From positions 89,707-153,706 of the forward strand of contig QLIY01000187.1 of the NCBI GenBank assembly GCA_003260075.1: 64,000 nucleotides of DNA, written 5' to 3'. Numbering within the stretch: the first letter of the stretch is position 1; every line of letters begins with the position of its first letter. The notes beneath the pieces are model-generated. The model had not been told where the DNA came from, did not search any database, and saw only the letters and a list, made by a program, of their open reading frames with translations. This document shows, piece after piece, positions 37,121 to 49,409 of this stretch. Made by a program: the position numbers and the translations under genes. This stretch comes from Phallusia mammillata. Lineage: Eukaryota; Chordata; Ascidiacea; Phlebobranchia; Ascidiidae.

Positions 37121-37576
37121 CTCATCTGAAAAGCGAAAAGTAGCAATAACGACGATATTACGTTGAAAAATACGTCATTAGGTTAAACATGACAAAACAA
37201 ACCTTTTAAAAAAAAATTCTTTCATCGAAATGATTTTGTGAAGCGATTTGGTCGGGAGCTTAAAGGTATACTGCAATCTTATTTAGTTTGAATAGTGATT
37301 TCGTGAGAAATTAAAATCGTGGATTTTTGAAAAATCTCATGTGCTTGCATTAGTCATTTATTGCATCACAATCAACAGATCAAATATTTATTCACGAACA
37401 ATAACAAAGTCATTGATACTTTTAGTAATGTCTGTGACGTAACAAACGATTTTTGAATTTTTATGCGCCTTGTAAAACTAGGTGAAGTTAATCTTACATG
37501 TTGTTGCGGAAAATATTGTATTAAACTAACTTTCAACGGTTAATTTCAACCCACGGGTCCGAGTTTGGTGACTTCT

Positions 37577-37692
37577 TTTTTTTTCACGGGGTTCGAACCC
37601 AGGACACTCCCGGGGACGAATCCCGATCAAGATTTTTTTTTATGTCTGTATGTGGGTCAGGCGCGCCAGACCATTCGGCCAAGTTCCGGCCC
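37577..37692 (-). mobile_element. tRNA-derived SINE with perfect 15-bp target duplication
   Basis: Minus-strand copy: A box region GGCCGAATGGTCTGGCGCGC, then ACATACAGACAT, an A run, GATCGGGATTCGTC, B box GGGTTCGAACCCC, and an A tail next to the duplication. AGTTTGGTGACTTCT is found at 37562-37576 and 37693-37707, as expected for LINE-driven insertion. The head resembles tRNA-Leu/Ser. It has the same family body as the copy at 12668-12790, and this copy is better preserved. Confidence 0.85.
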
Positions 37693-37883
37693 AGTTTGGT
37701 GACTTCTGACTCAGACAATTTCCCTCTGAAAACATTAAATTTCCCNGAAAAAGCAAATATGGCTATGTTTTCGTATTTAAATGAAACACTTGCGGTCTCT
37801 TAAAACTACTTAGCGGGGGGGGGGGGGCCCAGTTTGGTGACTTCTGACTCAGACAATTTCCCTCTGAAAACATTAAATTTCCC
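37690..37883. repeat. Chimeric patch: 56-bp repeat, N, 70-bp distant copy, G run
   Basis: 37690-37745 is repeated exactly at 37828-37883. Between them lie the single N (37746), a 70-base segment identical to 39042-39111, and a 13-base G run. The arrangement points to an assembly join. Confidence 0.8.
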
Positions 37884-38358
37884 ACCGGTTAAGAACCACT
37901 GCGCTAAGCTGTTATGCACGGGTGCCGGGAATATCGTCCTGACATTGTTATCAACGCAAAACAATGACGTTGTGACGTCAAATCCATTGTGGAGCAATTA
38001 CCTTGTGCTTATGGTTTGCGTTTATTAGTGTCTGCTCTGTGCTGACCGCATCAAAGTGATCACGTAATACATGACTAGATGATAAGTGTTTTTTTTTGTT
38101 TAAATAAGGAAGTTTACTGATAATATGAAAACTGTCGACGAATATATTTGAGCTGTGTAAAGATTTGAGTTACTGGTGGGCATTTTGTGTTATTACGATT
38201 TACTCGTTACAGTACCAGTTATTGACGACATGTTGTCTTGAAATATAGCGAATACAAGTTGGACCTGCATACGTTGTGTTGTGCATTATACTGTTGCAAC
38301 CCGGTTTATTTACCGGTAAGTTGGTGTGCCTAATAGCGGCGTTGTTTATGCTTGACTT

Positions 38359-38668
38359 CAATGATTCTCAAACTTGTACGGAGCGCGTACCACCTGACAA
38401 CTTTTTCTATCGCTGCGCATACCACCTAAACCAGTGGCTTCCAGCCATTTTGTAGTCACGGACCCCTTTTATAAATTGTGTAGGTTTCTGGCCTCGAATT
38501 TATCGCAGGTCTTTGATACTAAACATATTTGCCTCCATGAACCCCCTGAACGACCCCTTTGGTGTCCGCGAACACAAGGTTTAGGTATTACGGAAAGCTA
38601 CTCGCGTACCACCTGAAAAGTTCCGCCATACCACCAGTGGTACGCGTACCACAGTTTGAGAACCACTG
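38359..38668. mobile_element. Second copy of the nested hAT composite, shortened
   Basis: Ends CAATGATTCTCAAACT and AGTTTGAGAACCACTG are those of the outer element at 20227. The flanking octamers CTTGACTT and CTTTACTT agree at seven of eight positions, fitting an old target duplication. Inside, TACCACCTAAACCAGTGG shows the inner element inserted at exactly the same site as in the first copy, although its right end is lost. Confidence 0.8.
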
Positions 38669-39411
38669 CTTTACTTGAATGCATAATTATGCCTCAACTA
38701 TTACAGTGCATTAACTCGTGTGTCTGTGCGACGAAGTAACTCGGCTGCATTGAACGCCGTGTTTATAGTCGACAAGTGATTGCATATGTGGTCGAAAAGC
38801 TTGGACAGATCAGAGTTTGGTATGTTGCTTCTTACTGTACATTTGTTTGTCACACGTATGTTGTCGCTGTTAATCGTTCCGATTTTTTACTTGTGGCGTT
38901 TCTTTGCAGAAAACCGCGTTTAGTGTGCGCGTCATTCAACCTTGATCCAACGAAAATCGGTTGCTCACCCTCAGTGTTTTTTTAAGGTGTTTTGGGGGAC
39001 CGAAACGGTCCAAATTTCTCCAGCGGTTTCCCAAAATTAGGGAAAAAGCAAATATGGCTATGTTTTCGTATTTAAATGAAACACTTGCGGTCTCTTAAAA
39101 CTACTTAGCGGTCACCCAAACCAAACCTTAAAAAAAACCTGCTCACCCTGGCAGTTTATCCAGGCTCTGCACTGAAGGTACGACGCTACACATGTGGATA
39201 CATTTATTTTGGCTTTGAACGTGGTATCTGTTGTAATGGTAGAGCTACTAACACCATAACGCAAATGACAACCTCGGGAGATTAGGGGGCGTAAAGATAA
39301 AGAGCTGAATTGTTTATTTTGCGGCTATAAATGGGTTGGGTGGGGAAATAAGTTTTTAAAATGCATTAGTAACTAATTTTTTGGATTAGTTTTATTGAAT
39401 TTTAAATGCTA

Positions 39412-39449
<38 letters not shown>
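39412..39449 (+). repeat. 38-base G homopolymer abutting a hAT-like end
   Basis: The G run is followed directly by CAGTGATTCCCAAACTGTG, which has the form of a hAT terminal repeat. I find no matching right end. The run may mark an assembly join like the others. Confidence 0.75.
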
Positions 39450-39454
<5 letters not shown>

Positions 39455-40764
39455 ATTCCCAAACTGTGTGCCGTGAGAGATTTCCAAGTGTCCCGCGAAA
39501 TATTCGCTTTTTTACCGAAGGAAGCATTCCCTGGTTTTTAGGACTCTACCTGTTGTAATAGCCTACCCGCCATACCACCATTTAGGCGGTGGGCGTTTTT
39601 TGACTTTTTGCATTGAACAGTTGAAGCTTCTGGTTGTGGTTGTCCTAAGAAAAGCTTGGGAATTCTAAACGAAAGAAGGTTGGGATTTTTTTGCCTGGAA
39701 GCGAATTCATGGTCTATCTTGGGCCAATTATAAATCATGGATCATTACTCTATGGCTACAACAGATATACTTAAATTTGTTAAAATTAATTTCTATTGGC
39801 TCCCTGACTTCAACCAACAACGTAACCAAGATGATTATTTCTGCAAGCAGAAACGAATGGATCCCAACACCCGGTTTGGCAAAAATATAAATCAATCATT
39901 TTTAGATTTTTAACGATCCTCTGTTGGCGTAATCGACCCAAGCCTAAGCAATTCTGGTTCACGTTATAGCGATGTGTCTTTTTGAGGTCCACAAAATAGA
40001 ATCACACAATGCTTGAATCCGCCGCATAAAACGAGTGTAAAGAAGAAAAAAGATACCCAATTTATCCGGTTGCGGTAGGTATGCAAGGAAGCGCAGTCAC
40101 CAAAGTGAAAGAGAGCCGCTGTTCGATCCCCCCTTTCGTGAAGCTGATCGAAGATTTCGTGCCTGATGCTGGTAGGGTGAGACTTGCAGCGACATAGTTT
40201 GAAAGTGAAAATTTTGTGCGTGTCTGATTCCCTGTCCATATTGCGTTAACTTGCTGGCCAGAGAGTCGCAGGCGGAATTTTTCCCTCCGCTTGAGCGTTT
40301 GCGCATATATTAAACCTGTAGTCCAAATACGTTGTATTGTTTTGTATCATCATATAATCCATTAAAGCGGGTGACTTTCTGACGCCAAAAGATTAAGAAG
40401 GCATGTGAAGTAATAATCATAACTTGATTGTCTTGTATTTGTTGTCATTTAACGGTTTTCTGACAAGTGGATAAAACGATTTGATTTTTCCTGATCTAGA
40501 GCCAAAAGTTCTTCATGAAACGGGACCTAAACAAAGTCCTTAAAACAAGCTGACGCGAGACGAGTTACCGACTTGAGCCTCTTCATCACTGCAAACTTTT
40601 TTCGCAACGTTAAATAACAAACAACTAAACTATCGAGTTGGTTGCAGAGTGGTATGACCTGCCATTTAACTGATTAATGGTCGAACTGGCTGTCCCTTAC
40701 TAGAAAGCTGACATGTAGGCTACAACCTAGCCAATAAACAGTTCTTGTGGTTCGACTTGGGACG

Positions 40765-40833
40765 GGCCTGTGCAGCTCCGTTGGTTGAGCGCGAGTCTCG
40801 AAAAGACTCCTGTCGTGGGTTTACCCGCAGGCT
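40765..40833 (+). ncRNA. tRNA-like segment (tRNA pseudogene or SINE head)
   Basis: GGCCTGT can pair fully (with two G-U pairs) with GCAGGCT 62 bases later. AGCTCCGTTGGTTGAGC resembles a D arm and GAGTC-TCGAAAA-GACTC forms a perfect five-pair anticodon arm with a seven-base loop (anticodon position GAA). The T arm is wrong: GTGGGTTTACCC is too short and lacks TTCGA. So it is probably a decayed tRNA or tRNA-derived SINE head, not a working tRNA. Confidence 0.35.
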
Positions 40834-41235
40834 AGATTTTTCTGGCAAATGCCTTGCCGTTACGCCTTTGGCCTGGCGTACTTGGACTTTTTCTTCACGT
40901 TTTGCTTTAAAAACTGGTTTGAACAGATTTCGTGGGACTGGCTATATGCGTCATGGTGACGCCAAAAGCAGTCAGGATTTTAAGTTGGGAATCAAACAAG
41001 ACTTCAGGCCCCAGTACATGGGATACTAAGAGATAAATCCTATTTCTTTACTTTAATAATTATTAAAAAAAAACATGAAAACACAAGGTGCCCCTTGGTT
41101 AAATAAGAAACTGTGATGCAGCCCTTAGTAGTGAAAAAAACCAGTGGTCTATAACTATTCAACTACACTTACTATTTTAATTCATTTTAACACAACATTT
41201 TTCCAACATTGTACAAATATATTTACGAAAAAAAC

Positions 41236-42259
41236 TTAATGGTGCCCACCATCACTTTTTGGCAAAAAAAAGTATTCAATACCGAGTGCACCAAGAAAGA
41301 TAGCAAAACCAGGAACAATACCTCTTCTGAATATCTGCAAAAAAAATTTCATATAAACCATTGGTTCTCAAACCCATTTCAGGCCATGGACCATCAGCCC
41401 AGTCAAAAGACTGTTGTGGACCACTCTGTTCTTCAGTAAACATAAAGCAACCATACACAATAACCTTTGGGGTTGGAAACCTATTTCTTTAAAACAGAAC
41501 TTGCTGAAGTGATATAACATTTTGAATAAACATTCAGTAAAATAAATGGGATATTTCCAGTTTATCACCCAACAAATGCACGCTTTGTTGACCAGCCAAA
41601 AAGTGGTCACGGACCTTTAATTAATGATATAAGCTACGTGTTTTTATAACACTAATGAGAAGCATACTTTTGGAATTGAAGTATGTCTGTGGGGCATTTT
41701 GTACATCCAAACTTCGTTTCTTAACCATGGATTATGCAATCCTTTTGCATTTAACTTTTTCTGAACATCCTCTAGTGGAGTTCCTTCTATCTTCCAAGTT
41801 CTGAAAAAACATTTGACACCAAATTAAATATCAATATAACAAACAAATATAATGAATTTGAATATTGTAGAACAACTATAGTAAAACTTGACCAAACTTA
41901 ATCCTTAATCCACATCATTAAAAAAATTCTTATGAGTAACTTTCACTGTAATTGTTAAGCACTAGGTAAACTAGACAACATAATCGCTTCCAACTCCGAA
42001 ATATATGGAATAAAATGTTCTTAATTAAAATAACAATGTTTTTTCTATATAGATGCAACAGATTTTATTTGACAAACAATTTATAATGAAAACATTTCCC
42101 GATAACCAATTGAAATATATTTGACATTTACACCAGACCAGTGTATTTGAATGTAAAAAAGGAATAATAAACGATGCATATTGTAAAAAAGATTTGTTTA
42201 AATACTTACGACCAGTGAGGTTTGTATTTCTCAGGAATGTCTTCCCACTTATACCCCAT
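41236..42259 (-). CDS. NDUFB3: NDUFB3, complex I B12 subunit, complete, three exons
   Basis: Accessory subunit of mitochondrial NADH:ubiquinone oxidoreductase, in the membrane arm. Exons: 42210-42259 (ATG 42259), 41668-41800, 41236-41334, with borders GTC|GTAAGT, TTTTTTCAG|AAC, AAA|GTATGC and TTTTGCAG|ATA; phases agree, giving 93 residues (family about 98). Diagnostic [20 protein letters not shown] followed by NPWLRNE; then one membrane segment ([20 protein letters not shown]) and the typical His end GGHH. The N-terminus lacks the His-rich stretch of mammalian proteins ([16 protein letters not shown]). Intron 2 contains a degraded hAT-like start (CATTGGTTCTCAAACCC near 41359). Confidence 0.93.
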
Positions 42260-45200
42260 ATTAGACTTTTACTTCGACACTACGCAGTCATTTGGGGGTC
42301 ATTCAAAATTAGTCCCCTAAAAACAATTTCCCAAAAACAAAAACATTGCCACAATATGTAAGGTACCACAACCATTTAAAATAGTTGCATTAAAAATTAA
42401 ATGTGGCTATTATTAAAACATTTTAAAGTTGTTAAAATTGTAATCATAAAAATGTTGTCGTACTTTTTCTAGTGCGTAAGACTCTAGTTAGTATGCAAAT
42501 CAATTAAATATTAATTTTAAATCGTTACTTCTAAACTTTCTGTAAACTGTTGTTAACCCAAGAGAAAATACAATATGTCTGTTTTTACTTGGTTGTTGTA
42601 CCTAACATTTGTAGTGAAGTTTGTACCATTTATTTTGGAGGAATGTACTTATCGGTCGCGACAGTCGCATGTCGCAATGCGACTTTGGGCCAACTTAAGC
42701 TGCAGAATAAAAGCGACACCAATAAAGCTGAAAATCATAAATTACAACTTTGTGATTCTAATTACACAACCTAAAATTTCAAATTCTGTAGTCACAACCA
42801 AACAAGCAGTAATTAACAAATACATTTATTAGCAGCCAACCAACCGCTCACGATGTTAATATATTTTTGGCAGCGTTCAAAATTTTTTACGCGTTCCCTA
42901 GAGCAGGGGTCCGCAAATAGTGGGTCGCGAGAATTTAGGGCCATTTTTTATCGCGCCAAAAAGTATTTGCGGACCTCGGCTTTAAATCAGGGTTCTTCAT
43001 CGATGGGTGTTCCGTCAAATAAGGACAACCGAAAAGTTGAATGTTCATACCAAACGAAACAAATGTTTGTCAACAAATCATTGTATTTACACGAGCCTTG
43101 ACATATCTCATGCTAAGTACTTCTCAACCTTGCCACGCCGTGAACAATTTGCGAGAGCAAACAAAACACAGTGCTACAACATTTTAAAGCTGGTGTAATG
43201 TGACCAGGACACATCCAAGTCACAAAGCAATGCGCTCTATACTGAAGTCAACAATCGTAAATGCTGAGAGTATAGGCAATACCAGCGAAAAATTGTCTTA
43301 TTTACGTTTTTGAGAAACCGAGTTTTCAAAATTGTTCAAATTTAAGCCAGTTAACTCGCTAAAATGTTCACTCATGAGCACTGAACAATTTTTGTGATTA
43401 GTTTGTTGCTTGAAAAATTAAATCAAATGTACCGATTTTTTTCTTTCTGTTTTTCTTCCCTGGTAAAAAAGTTGGGCGTGTGGCGGGGTAGTGCCAAGCA
43501 AAGAGATTTGCAATCACTGTAGGCAATTTAAACATTTAGAGAATTTAGGCTCTGTTAACATTTTCTGCTCTAGAAGAAAAACAGCTGAAGTACACTTCCG
43601 ACCAACAGCAAACAAGTCAAGTGCTTGTCGGTAGTAGTAAGTGATTTATTTTCAACCGGGCCGTAATAAAAAGCTTTTCCTAATAAAGAGTCTCGACCAC
43701 ACACAAGCATTTCAAGATCAATTATGCTTTAGTGCTGCTATTCAACTTGACTGTTGGAATTGCTGAAGACTTTAGACGTCTAATTGTTTCGGATGGCAAA
43801 TGACAAAAACATGTATGGGCCACATGGACATTATGTTTGTGTTTGACTTTTATATTATCAACGCTAACCAAACAACACTCTTACTACAAGCTGTAAAAAT
43901 GTCCAATCACACGTAGGTTACTTCTAGGGTTAGTGAAAGGGCTTTGTTTTCTTTTATATTTAAGCAATATGTAATTTATTTTTTGTCCATTTTACAGCAC
44001 GACGAAAGCATAGCGTAAATTTGTTAGGGGCCATTTTTTTCGGTGTTTTTTTTTATACCGTCATAAATGCAACTAAAACAAATACTAAATGCAAATATAT
44101 CAACTAATATAAGCTGAGTAATGGTATATTGACGTCAAAGGTTTCCTGTTTTTGCGATCCGATCGTAAAAATCACAGGTGTATGACAAACTGAGTAGTGA
44201 GCATTAAACCTGTGCAAACAGATTTTATTCAGGCGATGATCGTAATTGCGCCATTGTGTCTCATGGCAACTTTCCTCACATGCTCTGTTTGCTTTGTTAG
44301 CTTTTATGGGAAACGATATCAAAGACAGCACGAGAAAACCGCGACGGATCAACAATTACCAAATATGACCTTGCTCATCCAAACGCCAAACCGAAAACAC
44401 CACCATTATCAGATCCACGGCAATTTAGATATGGCGCCGATAGAACAGTTTTATATCTTCCTTATTATTTCGGCTTCCAGCGTTCGTTTTCCCCTGAAAT
44501 TGGGTCGTGTATGAAGCGCGTCATCAATTTTCTTGGCTGGTTTTTGAGCAAATAGTTCCTGAAGCATTTAGTTAATGATTGACTTGGGGCACAAATGACG
44601 ACAAATGTTTGATAAACGGCGGCCGCAGATCTTATCGTAGCGACAATAAAAATCAGCGCTAGGTGTTTTACAGCTGCAGGCCGAGATAGTACTTGTTTTG
44701 TTCATAAAAATAGGTGAATTAAACAACTAAAAGAAAGGGGAGAAACAGTGTTTTAGACAGGTTACAACTGGTATTATTAAAGAAACATTTTAAGCTCATT
44801 TTAAGTTGTTTGATTTATATAAATGACTATAAAACTACCTTTCAAACGATATAAACCGAGTTTAGTTTATCTTTCATGTTTGGTTAAATGTGGCATACAA
44901 AACAATATTCCACCTTTTTGGGGGTTAACATGCTGATAAGTTTTATTATCGCATTTGTAACTTTGGTTATTTTGAATCATGCCAGGTGCCACCTGTATCT
45001 TGTGATATGCGCAGTTTTATAAGTATAGTTGTCAAACATCTTTCGGAAGTTCGAAGGGCTAGCCTTAATTATTACATAAACAACTAGCATCAATACAGTG
45101 AATGCTTTGGTTTGGCACATTAAATTGTTTGTGATTTGAGTGTGAAACTTGGCCCTTCACTTTTCAAAAAAACAACTTTGTTAGAAATCGAATTCTCGGA

Positions 45201-48200
45201 GCAAACTTTTTCCCAGCAAGCTCTGTTGCGATTGTCGGTGTAAGTGTTAGACCGTTGATTCAACCATTGAGAGAAAACAACAGACGAGCAGGAGTAATGG
45301 ATTGCAATGCTCGATTGTTCCATGACAGTTTATTTGCGCTGCATTGGACAGTACCAGTACGACATTTGACTAATGCAAACAAGCTCTTTGTCTGTTGCTC
45401 AAGTTTTGAAATGTTTGTCGGCTATTGTTCAAGGCTCTTACGAAATAATTCGTCAAGTCAGGAAAAACCTATGTTAACACAGCCTGGTCTTGTCGAGACT
45501 AGTTCGGATAGATATACGTTGTTTCGTGCTTTAACAGTGTCTCTGCCGATTTTACAAGGGTGTTCGGCACCAACACAACTTTTTCCGCGTGTGGTCTAAG
45601 GGTCCAAGCCAACGACACTTCTGACGTGAAAACCTTCTATTCAAGAGGATTTGTTGCCTTGAAGTGGCTTTGGCTTACGTTAGTTCAGCGGCGAGCTGTT
45701 TTGAGGGCCTCGGTGGCAAGTGCGAGAGTGTCCGAAGCTTTGCAAACGCCATGAGTGCAGCCACGTATATCCTGTCCGAAAATCCCCAGTTTTAAATGAA
45801 AAAACACGCAAGGTGTCGCGAAAGGTCAGCCCACATCGCTCACGGCAATCTGCGCAATTGGCTACTTTCCTGCGAACTTATCCTGCCAGAACGACACGTT
45901 GTTTATTTACCGCCTGTCGCCACTAGCGTTTAACTTGTCACTGCCAAACATGCGCACTGTGTTTAAGTACGTGGATGGTAGCTTCCAACTTGGTTGTCAT
46001 CGTGTATGGCAGTTAAAGGGTCGAAGGTCAAGAACAATGGCAGTAGAAGCTGTAATTGTCCCAGCAGGTGTCGCGAGGTTCACTAATGTCGAATTTGTAG
46101 AGTCAGATTTTGTCGGTTAACTTAACAGACGACGATCATTTTGCATTATCTTGCGATTCGTAGCACAACGTGACTCAGCTTATCTAAGACCTTCAAGTAA
46201 AACATTTTACCATGAAATATACGCCCAGGTAATTTTTTTGCGTTGGGAAAAGAGAAAAGGATCGAGGTTTAGAAAGTTGTTTTTTTCCCTTTTATCGCCT
46301 AAGTACGATAATACACAACAACATCGAGTCATGTTAGTTCATAGCCCCCTTACGTCGCGTCTGTTTGCACAGCAGTGGTTACGAAACAGTCGTTTGACAA
46401 TTTTCGGGTTCGCTTTGGTAGTAGTAACCCGAAATTAGTGAATCACCATGGCACAGATGGAACGTCACAATAGGCGTGTCGCTCGTTAAACCGATGCTCG
46501 TATACACAACTCAGCGGGGTGCCATTTTATTACAACAGACTCATTCAGGCGCAGATTAGGGGAGGCAAGTCGGAATTATCGTGCTGCAATATGTTTCAGT
46601 GCACCAGTTAACTCAGTACGACATTTAGAGAATAGTGTTGTGTTGGATGCGTTAAGAGATTGGTGCTGTAATTGTTGAGAATGTAAATTAAATGTAAAAT
46701 TTGTTGATCCAGATATCTGAGCACGTAATGTAGTTTAGAGTTAGACATATGTCTGTAAATAGGAACTGTACAAAATTGGAATTACTGACGCAGTGAGAAA
46801 GTTTTGTTTTGAAATTCGTCGAAGTGCAGAAGAGGTCACATATTGCGTGACGTAACAATTCACGACTTGACCAGCTAATCTCATTTGGCCTCGAAATACA
46901 AGGCAATGCCACGAGATTGGTGCAGTCAGAATTAGAAATATTTTCCTTAGATTAGTGACATCTGCGCACGTTGCATACAAACACAGCTTAATCTGTGGGA
47001 ATTAACGCGGTAACTTAAGTGTCAAATGTGAAATGTTGCTGATTAACGGAAATGGACATCGGCTCCCGTTGACATGTTATCTTTCGGCATACTCATAAAC
47101 AACATGTGCCTGGATTCGAAATTAGGACATCAACATAGCACAAGAGTTAATATGATTACTGAAGAGGCAAGCTAATAGCCCATTTCTTAGTCGTGAGTCC
47201 ATGAATCAATGCAACCACAAAAGTGGGCGTTGATGAGTTGCGGACAGATTATTTTAAATGCTAATCGAGGTTATGACCGTCACGGCTGCGACAACACGGC
47301 AGTGTCGCTGATGCAAAAACCAACTTATTTTCGTTGTTGGCGAATCCGAGGTCACGAAATGTCGTAAGCGTCCCTGCAACTCGTTAAGCTGTGCGCAAAG
47401 CATAGCTAAAACGTTACGCTGGTTCGCTGTGTGCGCTCGCATTGGGATAATCTCGGTTACTACGCGGAGAGTTTGTATGTGTATGGCTCTTCCTAATCTG
47501 CGACACAGGTTATGAACTTGGCTGCGACAGAGCTTAGAGGCTCCATACGACTTGCGCAAGAGCTATAGGCAGACAACACGTGCCGTCACTGTGCACAAGC
47601 ATAAGATGCACCTGCGCCATAAATCTCGCCAACAGTGCAACTGTGGTAGTTTGTCTTGACAGTTTGATTTGTTACCGACTATGCCGGAAGCTTGTAATGA
47701 GATGCCGATTCTAGGTTGTTTGGTGGTGCAATTGGCAGATTTGGTTGAAAAGAGGTTTCGCGATTGCTTTTCTGCAAATTTGCGAGCCGCAGTCAATTTG
47801 CTCGTATGACAGCCAGGTTCAGCTTGTTGGTGGGCGCGTCGCCACAATTGGCGGCTGTAGGCGTCAGATCTGTCACCGGAGTAGGTGTAAGGTGCGACCA
47901 CGGTGTTGAAAATCGAAATTCCTTGCCATCCTGAGCAGCGGACAGTTCTTTGAAGGTAGCAACCAGCAATTTGCCACAAGAATTATGTGCTAAATCTTGA
48001 GTTACCAATGCGTTAAATTGCAATAAATGCGTTACTAAACCACGGAGTCCTCTCGTGTTGAAGTTGTTATCACTAAGATGCAAGTGGCAATTTAACTTGT
48101 GATCTGTTTTTTTAATGGCCACTCATGTTGCAATGCCTGTACAATGACGTAGGAACACATTGAACAAGCAGTGAAGTAATTATTTTTCGTTCTCGTAATC

Positions 48201-49398
48201 GTTTAACCATAATCGCCTTATCGCCGAAGGTAGGTGAACTTTTCACGCCCGGGCTAACAAAATAAACCAAGGAGACTGCCAGGTTAATCTTGTTTCACAG
48301 AAAAATCTGCAGGGGATATTGTAAAGCTAATATGACAAAGAATTCCAACATTGTTTCCGCTGTCGGACACGCCCTTTGACAGATACAGGCAATAACCGCC
48401 ACGTGCATAGATATACGAGACTGAACTCAATTCATGCAAAGTGCTTAGTCGGCGTTTCAATAAACAAGGATAGTCGTCAGCAAGTGCGGAATAGGCGTGC
48501 CTCGACTAGATTAGTGGTAACCTTACTGAGCGTTCCGGCGCAAGATTATACGGTTAAATAGGCGCGAGCAGTTTATTCATGGTGTTATTAATGAAGTTGA
48601 TTATGATGAGAATGCGGAGGGCTGTGCGGATCCCGGTACGATCGCAAAGCACTCGCCCGGTCATAATTAAAGCGACTTCAGTGAAACCTGCGCATTAGAG
48701 TCAGAGCCCAGTGATCACTACTACGTTGTGCTGCCTTGTGCAACGAGAGGAAGTAAATTTCGAGTGGCCTTATAAATCGTCGCACGCCATCCCGAATTAA
48801 CCTCATTCGTGCGGCCTGTTACGCCCCGGCGGGTGGCAGACAGAATTCTTTGACCGCGAGAGCAGACGTTTGAATCAACGCTTTGCAAAATATAATGTTG
48901 GCGAGGTATTGAAGTGGAAATAAACATTTTTGATTCAAAATGGTGTGAAAGTTATGTATAACATGAGTAACAGTGGAGAAAGATCATTCCCAGCTTTAGT
49001 GTGGCTAAAGTGTTTGTTGACAATTGATTTTGCGTGGTTTGAAACCAGTTGGTTGCCACATAAGTGGTACGAGTCACAAGCGCCCAAGTGAGAGTGGCAC
49101 GCTGTGTCACAACATTTGACACAGTGTGTAGGCTTAAGTGCACTTCAGACCTAATTTTGGATTGCGTCCGTTGTTGGTCACGTTTATTTCGCCGGGATAT
49201 CATTTCTAAATTATACGGCAACAACTCCAAGATACGCATGGCAAGAATCAGTATGCAAAAGATATTTGAGTATCGATCCTGTAGGCTACTATTGCGTTCG
49301 CAAATTTTAAATAAGGTTCCAGCTTAATCTTTTTGTAAAAATCGCATTTTTTGGCTTTGAGTTTGCAATACTTAATTTTATCAATTTGTGTTTTGCAG
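42260..49398. other. 7.1 kb with no recognised gene
   Basis: No domain or consistent exon chain found on either strand. 45000-48800 is visibly richer in G+C and has overlapping ORFs of 60-138 codons on both strands, none with recognisable sequence. A hAT-like pair of ends (CAGGGGTCCGCAAATAGTGG near 42904 and GTATTTGCGGACCTCGG near 42963) may be a very short element. The region precedes the gene starting at 49410 and could hold its 5' exon and control elements. Confidence 0.5.
42904..42981. mobile_element. Very short hAT-like element, about 78 bp
   Basis: CAGGGGTCCGCAAATA and TATTTGCGGACCTCGG are near-perfect inverted ends with a GTGGGTCGCGAGAATTTAGG body. No target duplication is visible, so the call is tentative. 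Confidence 0.4.
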
Positions 49399-49409
49399 CA
49401 TTTATAGGC

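Larger units (their letters stand above)
37129..41235. other. 4.1 kb without a recognised gene, rich in repeats and junctions
   Basis: It holds a SINE, a chimeric patch with a single N, a second copy of the nested hAT type, a 38-base G run next to a hAT-like end, and a tRNA-like segment. ORFs here (up to 94 codons) have no recognisable content. Confidence 0.6.

Noticed and set aside
44197..44514. 105-codon plus-strand ORF with a hydrophobic stretch
   Set aside because: A possible membrane segment alone is weak evidence; no family signal or splice context.
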